Assembly (NCBI GenBank): GCA_030641465.1
Contig: DAOWHK010000167.1
Location: 1-7,868 of the forward strand
Length of the DNA stretch: 7,868 nucleotides
Direction of reading: 5' to 3'
Source: Parachlamydiales bacterium
GTDB taxonomy: Bacteria > Chlamydiota > Chlamydiia > Chlamydiales > Simkaniaceae
Positions 1 through 5,487 of this stretch are shown here, piece after piece (the stretch's first letter is position 1; each line of letters opens with the position of its first letter). Position numbers and translations under genes: made by a program. Below the pieces are notes generated by a model. The model made no database searches and was not told where the DNA came from. It saw only the letters and a list, made by a program, of their open reading frames with translations.

Positions 1-240
1 GAGATTCTTTATGATTTAGTTCTTTATCAAGGAACTGTTGTCGATGTTTCTCCGCCAACATTTCTTAACATGAAGATTGTTGAGACAGATCCTGGAGTCA
101 GGGGCGATACTGCATCAGGACGCGTTCTTAAACCTGCTATTACTGAAACCGGTGCAAAAATTCAAGTTCCCATTTTTATCGATGTGGACGAAGTTGTAAA
201 AGTGGATACAAGGACTGGTGAATACGTCTCGAGAGTCTAA
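1..240 (+). CDS. efp: Elongation factor P, C-terminal part (5' end outside window)
   Basis: EF-P binds between the ribosomal P and E sites and helps peptide-bond formation at consecutive prolines. Only the last 79 codons are present, in frame from base 1 to a TAA at 238-240. They cover the two C-terminal OB-like domains. The diagnostic parts are PPGVRGDT-like [12 protein letters not shown], the [17 protein letters not shown] stretch and the near-universal ending [12 protein letters not shown]. The N-terminal KOW domain with the modified lysine lies upstream, so the modification site cannot be checked here. The next gene, epmA, starts inside this reading frame and encodes the enzyme that modifies EF-P, which supports the call. 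Known chlamydiae carry two EF-P copies; which one this is cannot be told from the fragment. Confidence 0.96.
   Translation, partial: EILYDLVLYQGTVVDVSPPTFLNMKIVETDPGVRGDTASGRVLKPAITETGAKIQVPIFIDVDEVVKVDTRTGEYVSRV
210..214 (+). promoter_or_regulatory. Weak ribosome binding site for epmA, inside efp
   Basis: AAGGA lies only 3 nt before the GTG at 218, which is closer than usual. It is the best purine-rich match near the start, and GTGGA at 202-206 is a more distant alternative. A poor site plus a GTG codon within efp suggests that translation depends on ribosomes finishing efp (translational coupling). This is inference. Confidence 0.35.
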
Positions 241-1108
241 GCTTGAGAGGCTTTTTGATCGCGCAAAGATGTTTCAAATAGTTCGTCTCTTTTTTGATAA
301 GCGGGGCGTATTAGAAGTCGATTGCCCAGCCCTTAGCCCATATGCATCCATTGACCCACATATTGATGTCATGCAAGTTAACGGATGTGGGTATTTACAT
401 ACCTCGCCTGAATATGCCATGAAACGCCTTCTTGCTGAAGGCGCACCTGATATTTTTCAGATGAGTCATGTGTTTCGAAAAGAAGAAAAAGGTTCTTTTC
501 ACAGTCCTGAATTTACCATGATTGAGTGGTACCGCTTAAATCTCAAAGAAGCAGAATTTCAGCAAGAAACAATAGACCTAATTTCTCTTTTTATTGGCCC
601 CTCACCACTTCACAAGCTGTCCTATCATGAAGCGTTCTTAAAATTTACAGGTCTTGACATCTCTTCTGCAAGTCCTTCTGATTATTTGGAGCTTGCAAAG
701 AGAAATGGGCTTGATATTGGGGAGAGAAACTTCCTTTGGGGCACACTCGTAGAGCCTCATTTTACATCACTTACAATGATTATTGACTTTCCAGCAGAAG
801 ATGCGGCTCTTGCAAAAGTGGAAAATGGAGTCGCAAAACGATTTGAAATCTATTTTCGGGGCGTTGAACTTGCCAATGGATATCATGAGCTGCAAGATCC
901 TGTAGACCAAAAAAGGCGCCTTGTTCAATCAGAAAAGGAGCGTCAAAAACTTGGAAAACCTCCTCTTCCGCGAGATTTAAATTTCCTGCAAGCTCTAGAA
1001 AAAGGGCTGCCTGAATGCTTTGGGGTAGCAGTTGGTTTTGATCGATTGATGATGCTAAGGCTAAATCAATCTGATATTACAAACGTTTTGCCCATCCCTG
1101 CACAATAG
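218..1108 (+). CDS. epmA: EF-P--(R)-beta-lysine ligase (EpmA/PoxA/GenX)
   Basis: A class II lysyl-tRNA synthetase paralogue that attaches (R)-beta-lysine to the conserved lysine of EF-P instead of charging tRNA. At 296 aa it is close to E. coli EpmA (325 aa), and it lacks the N-terminal OB-fold anticodon-binding domain of true LysRS. Visible motifs: motif 1 region RGVLEVDCP (29-37), HTSPEY (61-66), motif 2 [20 protein letters not shown] (86-105), [18 protein letters not shown] (208-225) and motif 3 [12 protein letters not shown] (269-280). Ala271 matches E. coli Ala298, which is Gly in LysRS and is known to favour beta-lysine over alpha-lysine. The GTG start is chosen because the conserved N-terminal helix ([10 protein letters not shown]) precedes the first internal ATG at 269. 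It overlaps efp by 23 nt and nadE by 32 bp tail to tail. The partner aminomutase EpmB is not in the window. Confidence 0.95.
   Translation: MNTSRESKLERLFDRAKMFQIVRLFFDKRGVLEVDCPALSPYASIDPHIDVMQVNGCGYLHTSPEYAMKRLLAEGAPDIFQMSHVFRKEEKGSFHSPEFTMIEWYRLNLKEAEFQQETIDLISLFIGPSPLHKLSYHEAFLKFTGLDISSASPSDYLELAKRNGLDIGERNFLWGTLVEPHFTSLTMIIDFPAEDAALAKVENGVAKRFEIYFRGVELANGYHELQDPVDQKRRLVQSEKERQKLGKPPLPRDLNFLQALEKGLPECFGVAVGFDRLMMLRLNQSDITNVLPIPAQ
1041..1075. repeat. Inverted repeat at the epmA/nadE convergent junction
   Basis: GATTGAT at 1044-1050 and ATCAATC at 1065-1071 are perfect inverted copies. ATC (1041-1043) and GAT (1073-1075) extend the stem past a one-base bulge, and the loop is 14 nt. It lies in the last codons of epmA, just beyond the nadE stop codon on the minus strand. 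No run of T follows on either strand, so it is not a standard intrinsic terminator. It could still stabilise mRNA 3' ends or slow polymerase. It may equally be chance. Confidence 0.3.
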
Positions 1109-2720
1109 GATAATGACGGCCAAGCCCAAATACTTTTTTTGAAACACGCAAAATAGGAGGTCCTTGCCGCCTTTTATATTCTGCAAGATGAATTTTATGC
1201 ACTAACTGATGCACTTTCTCGATCGGGATCTGATATTTTTCTGCAATCTCCTCCCGTGTAAGATAATCTTCGACGTAGCCTTCAAGAACTTTGTCAACAA
1301 TGCCATAATCGGGAAGGGAATCTAGATCTTTTTGATTTAACCGGAGCTCTGCTGATGGAGGTTTATCAATTGTGGACTGTGGAATGATCTCTTCGTTTCG
1401 ATTAACCCATCTTGCAAGTTCATACACTAGTGTTTTCATTACATCTCCAAGAACCCCAAGCCCCCCGCACATATCTCCATAAAGAGTGGAGTAGCCAAGA
1501 GCGACTTCACTCTTGTTCCCGGTACTTAAAACCAGATCTCCAAATTTATTCGATAGCGCCATTAATATATTTCCCCGAATCCTCGCTTGCAAATTTTCTT
1601 CTGTAACATCTTCTTTTTTTCCCTTAAAACTTGGGGATAATAAGGTTTTATAATGATCGAATACATCTTGAATAGGGATAGTTTGCAGAGGAATTCCAAG
1701 TTTTTTTGCAAGCACCTCTGCATCCTCTAGGCTGTGTTTGGAAGAATACTCCGAGGGCATCCTAACGCCAAGGAGGTTTTCAGCTCCAAGAGCATCCGCA
1801 CCAATGCATGCCACAAGCGCAGAATCAATACCCCCTGAGAGCCCTAGACAGGCTTTTGTAAAACCATTTTTTCTTGCATAATCTTTTACGCCAAACACAA
1901 GCGCTCTATAGAGATCTTCCATGACATTATATTTAAACGGGGCTTTGCATGCTGTGGCTTTTGTATCGATCTTCATTGCATCTTCTGCAAACCCTTTGCC
2001 AAGTTGGCAAAGCTCCCCATCTTTATTGACATAAACGCTATATCCATCAAAGATTAACTGTCCATTTGCTCCCACCTGGCAGCATAATATCACAGGACAT
2101 CCAAGTGTTCTCGCAGCTTTTGCGCAAACTTTTACCCGAACATCAGGTTTTTGATATTGATAGGGCGATGCGGAAAGATTGAGTAATAAATCGGGTTTAT
2201 AGGGAATGAGCGCGACAATTGGGTCCCTTTCATAACGAGTAAAATCAACATACCCTGCGTGTTGCCAAATATCTTCGCAGATCACAATCCCAATCCGCTT
2301 TCCTTTCCACTCCCAAGTTCTTGTAAAATGTCCGGGCTCAAAATATCTCCTTTCATTAAATACGTCGTAATTGGGAAGAAGCCATTTATCTTGAAAGCCG
2401 ATTAGTTGCCGATCTTGGATCACAGCGGCACTATTAAACAGCGCTTTTTCTCCGTGATAAAGATTTGGGCGCACAAGACCGACAAGCACCATCATGCCTT
2501 CCGTTTCAGGAATAATTTCCTCTAATTTTTGCATCATTTGCTGAATAAACGCTTCATGAAACACCAAATCCTCGGGAGGATAACCACAAATGGTAAGCTC
2601 TGGAAAAAGAACCAGCTCTATACCTTGTTTTTTTGCATCCTTCAAAGTTTTCAGAATTTTTTCTGTATTTCCCGTCAAATCCCCAATGAGTGGGTTAAGC
2701 TGAGCTACTAATATTTTCAT
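1077..2720 (-). CDS. nadE: Glutamine-dependent NAD+ synthetase
   Basis: Catalyses the last step of NAD+ synthesis: nicotinate adenine dinucleotide + ATP + glutamine to NAD+. The 547 aa fit the usual bacterial two-domain form. The N-terminal nitrilase-type glutaminase domain (about 1-250) shows the full triad: Glu41 in LFPEL, Lys112 in FQDKWLLPNYDVFNE and Cys148 in VICEDIW. The C-terminal synthetase domain shows the pyrophosphatase P-loop SGGIDS (295-300), QARIRGN (378-384), STGNKSE (399-405) and GYSTLYGDMCGG (409-420). The ATG follows the nqrF stop codon by 2 nt, with GGG about 9 nt upstream as a weak ribosome site, so it is the third gene of an operon with nqrF. The 3' end overlaps epmA by 32 bp in the opposite direction. 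The gene looks intact and functional. Its presence means this organism can make NAD+ at least from late precursors, unlike Chlamydiaceae, which import it. Confidence 0.97.
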   Translation of the reverse strand: MKILVAQLNPLIGDLTGNTEKILKTLKDAKKQGIELVLFPELTICGYPPEDLVFHEAFIQQMMQKLEEIIPETEGMMVLVGLVRPNLYHGEKALFNSAAVIQDRQLIGFQDKWLLPNYDVFNERRYFEPGHFTRTWEWKGKRIGIVICEDIWQHAGYVDFTRYERDPIVALIPYKPDLLLNLSASPYQYQKPDVRVKVCAKAARTLGCPVILCCQVGANGQLIFDGYSVYVNKDGELCQLGKGFAEDAMKIDTKATACKAPFKYNVMEDLYRALVFGVKDYARKNGFTKACLGLSGGIDSALVACIGADALGAENLLGVRMPSEYSSKHSLEDAEVLAKKLGIPLQTIPIQDVFDHYKTLLSPSFKGKKEDVTEENLQARIRGNILMALSNKFGDLVLSTGNKSEVALGYSTLYGDMCGGLGVLGDVMKTLVYELARWVNRNEEIIPQSTIDKPPSAELRLNQKDLDSLPDYGIVDKVLEGYVEDYLTREEIAEKYQIPIEKVHQLVHKIHLAEYKRRQGPPILRVSKKVFGLGRHYPIVQGWAKRL

Positions 2721-2722
2721 TG

Positions 2723-4009
2723 TTACGACCCAAAATCATCTAAAATTATATTTTCTCGAGGCACACCATAATTATCAAGAAGTATCATGACGCTCTTATT
2801 ATGCATTGGCGGACCACAAACATAATAGAGACAGTTTTCTGGTGTCTCCATAGCTTTTAGTTGCCCTTCTTCAAATGCTTTGAATAAAAAATTGGTTTTT
2901 TGTGGATCATTTACCGGCCAGTTTTGATCGATATCAAGCTTTGTCGGATCCGATAATACAAGTCTATATTCAAAATTTGCGCAGCGATTAGCTTCGTCTT
3001 CAAAATCTTCTTGATAAATATTTTCTTTTAAAGACCTTGCGCCATACCAAAGAGTGATTTTACGAGTGGCGCCTTTATCTTTAAGTAAAGAGAGTACGTG
3101 ACTTCTACCAAATGAGGCTCCAGCTCCCCCAATTAAAAATACAATCTCTCTTTCATCATCAATCATATGGGACTCACCAAACGGCCCAGATACCGCAACT
3201 TCCTCTCCAGGCTTCAAGGAAAAAATGTAGGACGAGCAAACACCCCAAGGAATTTCCTTGCTGATCTTTCCTTTTACAAGCGGCGGCGTTGCTATACGCA
3301 CGGTAAATTTCACAAGGTTTCCCTCTCCTGGGTAGGATGCCAAAGAATAGGCTCGGATCACCTCTTCCTCATTACTTTTATATTCTATCACTTGATCAAA
3401 AAGGCCAAATTTTTCCCAGTCTTCAAAATAGTTAGGATCCATTGTAGTTTTCCAATCCGCCGTATTTGTACGATAATCTTTTACTAGAAATTGCAAATAA
3501 TCCCCGGAAACATAATGAAACGCTTCTTCCTCAGGAAGTTGCAAAACTAATTCTTTGATAAAAGTTGCAACGTTTTCATTACTTACAACCGTCGCTCTCA
3601 GCTCTTTTAGGGATAGAAGGCTGTCTGGAACAATCACAGAAATATCATTTTTTACTTTACATTGGCAAGAAAGTCTCCACCCCTCTCTTAGCATCGCATG
3701 AGAAAACGTGGCTTTATCGGTTTCTAGAATATCACCGCCTCCTTGAATCACTTTTACTTTGCATTGCTTGCAAGTTGCTTTTCCCCCACAAGGAGAGGGT
3801 ACAGAAATGCCGTTTGCAGTAAGTGCACTAAGAAGGGTCACTCCACCTGGGGTATATTTTGCGAGCTCCTCTTTTTCATTGATTAAGATTTTACATGGCA
3901 ATGCACTAACAAGCTTTGCTTTGGTTGCAAGTATCATGGAGGAAAGTAAAGAGCCTATAGTCACAAACGCAATCACTGCAAAAAAAATAAGTTCTATATC
4001 AACTTGCAT
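2723..4009 (-). CDS. nqrF: Na+-translocating NADH:quinone reductase subunit F
   Basis: Electron-entry subunit of the Na+-NQR complex: it takes electrons from NADH and passes them via FAD and a 2Fe-2S cluster to the Na+-pumping subunits in the inner membrane. The 428 aa match the family (about 408-431). Order: one N-terminal membrane helix (about 6-29); a ferredoxin domain with cluster ligands Cys74, Cys80, Cys83 and Cys115; an FAD domain with RAYSLAS (219-225) and GPFGES (275-280); an NADH domain with GGAGASFGRSH (294-304), WYGARS (321-326) and YYVCGPP (395-401, Cys398); and the family C-terminus ILDDFGS. The ASFGRSH variant replaces MAPMRSH of proteobacterial NqrF and is what I recall from Chlamydia. 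The remaining nqr genes are not here, and chlamydiae are known to keep nqrF apart from them. It starts 3 nt after the coiled-coil gene and ends 2 nt before nadE, so all three are probably one transcript. Confidence 0.97.
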   Translation of the reverse strand: MQVDIELIFFAVIAFVTIGSLLSSMILATKAKLVSALPCKILINEKEELAKYTPGGVTLLSALTANGISVPSPCGGKATCKQCKVKVIQGGGDILETDKATFSHAMLREGWRLSCQCKVKNDISVIVPDSLLSLKELRATVVSNENVATFIKELVLQLPEEEAFHYVSGDYLQFLVKDYRTNTADWKTTMDPNYFEDWEKFGLFDQVIEYKSNEEEVIRAYSLASYPGEGNLVKFTVRIATPPLVKGKISKEIPWGVCSSYIFSLKPGEEVAVSGPFGESHMIDDEREIVFLIGGAGASFGRSHVLSLLKDKGATRKITLWYGARSLKENIYQEDFEDEANRCANFEYRLVLSDPTKLDIDQNWPVNDPQKTNFLFKAFEEGQLKAMETPENCLYYVCGPPMHNKSVMILLDNYGVPRENIILDDFGS

Positions 4010-4012
4010 ATA

Positions 4013-5218
4013 TTACGCCCTAAACATCAACGCTTTTAGCTGTTTTTCCAGTTCCATATTTTGCTTCTGCAGATGTTTGATTTCTTGTTTATATTTGTTT
4101 TCACACTCTGAAATAGATTGGTTTTTCTCATCGAGGCTTTTTTGCTGCTCTGCCTCTAATTTTTCCAGAAGCTCTTGTTTTTCCACCTGTATCAATTGCA
4201 CCGCTTCTGATATTTGTTGGATCTTCTGCTTTTTTTCCTCCAGCTCTTTTTCTATCATTTCCCTGTCTTGCAGCTTTTGCATATCACGTGTCCTATATGA
4301 TTTTATCTCTTTCTCAAGTGTTTGCATTTTACTCTCTGCCTGAATTAGCATTTCTTTGTCTTGCAACTCCTGCCTGTCTTGTTTAGTTTGAGATTTTAGC
4401 TCATTTTCTAACTTTCTTTTTTCTTCTTTCAGTTGCGCAAAATCCTCCCGAAGAGGTTGCTCTTTTCTCTCTTCCTTTGTTTGCGATTTTACCTGCTCTT
4501 CTAACGCTTTTATCGTATTTGTTAAGCCACTCAATTCCTCTTTATGCTCTTTTTCTATTGCATGTCTTTGCTTACTTGCATCGACCTTTACTCTTGCAGT
4601 TGCACTTAAGGCTTCTTTCTTAATACGTTGCACCTCATTTTCTAGAGCGAGTGTTTTCTCGCTTAACAGCTCCGTGGATTCCCTTGCGTTTTTTATCTCT
4701 TCAATTTCTTGATCTTTATCCTGCAGTTTTTTTTCCAACTCTTCTTTAAGATTTGCAATAATTTCGTCAACTTGAGACTGAAAATCTACTTTTATTTCTT
4801 CTTCTTTTTTTTTCATTTCCACAGGAAAAAGATCAAGGAGGTCCTGATTCATTTTTTTAATTTGGTCTATTTCCTCTTGAACATTTTTTGTCTTTTCTTG
4901 AAAGGCCTTCTCAAAATGCTCTGCTCGTTGTTTGCTTTCCTCTTCATAAAAGGCCTGCATATCTCTAAGCTCTTTTTGGACTTGCTCTATTTGTTGATTC
5001 TTCTCGACTTGAAGTTCATGAAATTTTTGCGTATGCTGCTCTGCAAGTTTGCTTTTTTCTTTTTCAAAAAATGCATTTTTCCCGAGCAATTGTTCTTTAT
5101 ACTGACGCGTTTTTTGCTTCGATACCCGAAGAAAATGCGCAGTAACAATCCATAAAATCAGGCATACACCTGCAAAGATTTCTACAAGAATTAATAACTG
5201 CGCGGACTCATTATTCAT
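4013..5218 (-). CDS. Membrane-anchored coiled-coil protein, function unknown
   Basis: I do not recognise this gene as a named family. From the ATG at 5218 it encodes 401 aa. Residues 6-30 (QLLILVEIFAGVCLILWIV and neighbours) form one strong hydrophobic helix. A basic stretch follows (RVSKQKTRQYK), which by the positive-inside rule places the rest in the cytoplasm. Nearly all the remainder is Glu/Lys/Gln-rich heptad-like coil, broken mainly by LFPVE (130-134 in this numbering) and by a Pro at 255. Three tandem 31-residue repeats occupy about 239-331. No enzymatic motif is visible. RmuC has a similar front (TM plus coil), but its nuclease-like domain is absent. The topology recalls EzrA-type division regulators, without recognisable homology. 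A TTG at 5266 would add 16 residues; ATG is preferred because AAGAG lies 7 nt upstream and the membrane segment then starts the protein. It is the first gene of the operon with nqrF and nadE. A structural or scaffolding role is inference. Confidence 0.85.
   Translation of the reverse strand: MNNESAQLLILVEIFAGVCLILWIVTAHFLRVSKQKTRQYKEQLLGKNAFFEKEKSKLAEQHTQKFHELQVEKNQQIEQVQKELRDMQAFYEEESKQRAEHFEKAFQEKTKNVQEEIDQIKKMNQDLLDLFPVEMKKKEEEIKVDFQSQVDEIIANLKEELEKKLQDKDQEIEEIKNARESTELLSEKTLALENEVQRIKKEALSATARVKVDASKQRHAIEKEHKEELSGLTNTIKALEEQVKSQTKEERKEQPLREDFAQLKEEKRKLENELKSQTKQDRQELQDKEMLIQAESKMQTLEKEIKSYRTRDMQKLQDREMIEKELEEKKQKIQQISEAVQLIQVEKQELLEKLEAEQQKSLDEKNQSISECENKYKQEIKHLQKQNMELEKQLKALMFRA
4226..4504 (-). 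repeat. Three tandem 31-residue (93-bp) protein repeats
   Basis: Within the coiled-coil gene, three units begin exactly 31 codons apart, at 4504, 4411 and 4318 reading leftward. They start LEEQVKSQTKEER, LENELKSQTKQDR and LEKEIKSYRTRDM. Units 2 and 3 also share LQDKEM/LQDREM in register. The DNA copies have diverged at many third positions, so the duplication is old and the protein pattern has been kept. Thirty-one residues is not a multiple of seven, so the repeat probably imposes a stutter on the coil. Confidence 0.75.
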
Positions 5219-5222
5219 AATT

Positions 5223-5272
5223 ACACTCTTTTTCTTACTGGGAGTGTTTAGAAAGTCCACCCTCAAGACTTT
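5223..5272 (-). promoter_or_regulatory. Two inverted repeats in the leader of the coiled-coil/nqrF/nadE operon
   Basis: Read on the minus strand, AAAGTC (5272-5267) pairs with GACTTT (5257-5252) across a 9-nt loop. Next, ACACTC (5247-5242) pairs with GAGTGT (5228-5223) across a 13-nt loop. Both six-base arms are perfect. The second hairpin would cover the purine-rich AAGAG ribosome site ahead of the ATG at 5218, and the first would hold the alternative TTG start in or next to its loop. A role in translation control is possible, but the stems are short and chance is not excluded. Confidence 0.3.
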
Positions 5273-5301
5273 ACCACTCTTTCATCAAATTTCGTAAATC
5301 A

Positions 5302-5331
5302 CTTATATTCAGACGCATGCTATGTTTACAA
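5302..5331 (-). promoter_or_regulatory. Candidate sigma-70/sigma-66 promoter for the minus-strand operon
   Basis: On the minus strand, TTGTAA (5331-5326, 4/6 to TTGACA) is followed after 18 bp by TATAAG (5307-5302, 5/6 to TATAAT). Transcription would begin near 5295, giving a leader of about 77 nt before the ATG of the coiled-coil gene. It is the best pair I found on this strand of the intergenic region. Confidence 0.45.
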
Positions 5332-5433
5332 AAGGGCGGAATTTGAGCGAAAATCTTCGAAAAACCCAAAGTATGCAACTTTCTAACCACTTCTTTACTA
5401 TTACCCCTTTATTCGCCATGATTCAAGGAATTC

Positions 5434-5463
5434 TTGACAGAAAGGTCCTTTGTTCTCTATGAA
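5434..5463 (+). promoter_or_regulatory. Candidate sigma-70/sigma-66 promoter for the NSS transporter gene
   Basis: A perfect TTGACA (5434-5439) is followed after 18 bp by TATGAA (5458-5463, 4/6 to TATAAT). Transcription would start near 5470, leaving a short leader with the ribosome site AAGAGGG at 5475-5481, 6 nt before the ATG. A small inverted repeat, TCAAG (5423-5427) and CTTGA (5433-5437), overlaps the -35 box and could be an operator, though five-base arms are weak evidence. Confidence 0.5.
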
Positions 5464-5487
5464 TAGTCAAAAACAAGAGGGAAAAAG

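Noticed and set aside
1412..1606. Plus-strand open frame of 64 codons inside nadE
   Set aside because: Antisense shadow of the conserved synthetase domain, including the GYSTLYGDMCGG region.
3759..4343. Plus-strand open frame of 194 codons opposite nqrF and the coiled-coil gene
   Set aside because: Ser/Cys/Phe-rich antisense product crossing a junction between two well-supported genes; no recognisable domain.
4709..5155. Plus-strand open frame of 148 codons rich in Phe/Leu, looking like a membrane protein
   Set aside because: It is the antisense of Lys/Glu-rich coil codons (AAA/GAA read back as TTT/TTC). It has no plausible ribosome site or family features.
4013..5218. Coiled-coil gene as a chlamydial inclusion-membrane (Inc) protein or RmuC
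   Set aside because: Inc proteins have a paired (bilobed) hydrophobic region, while this has a single helix. RmuC's C-terminal nuclease-like domain is missing.
5220..5250. CIRCE-like (HrcA) operator: CACTC and GAGTG arms flanked by TTA-like bases before the coiled-coil gene
   Set aside because: The CIRCE element has nine-base arms separated by nine bases. Here the spacer is 13 and the arms match at about 6/9 and 7/9. The downstream genes are not heat-shock genes. It is kept only as a leader hairpin.
5219..5266. Extension of the coiled-coil protein to a TTG at 5266 (16 extra residues)
   Set aside because: The ATG at 5218 has a well-spaced purine-rich site and puts the membrane helix at the N-terminus. 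The TTG lies at the edge of a hairpin loop. Not fully excluded.
5271..5285. Four-codon ORF (ATG AAA GAG TGG TAA) on the minus strand in the operon leader, as a possible leader peptide
   Set aside because: Too short, with no ribosome site and no run of regulatory codons, so it is most likely chance.
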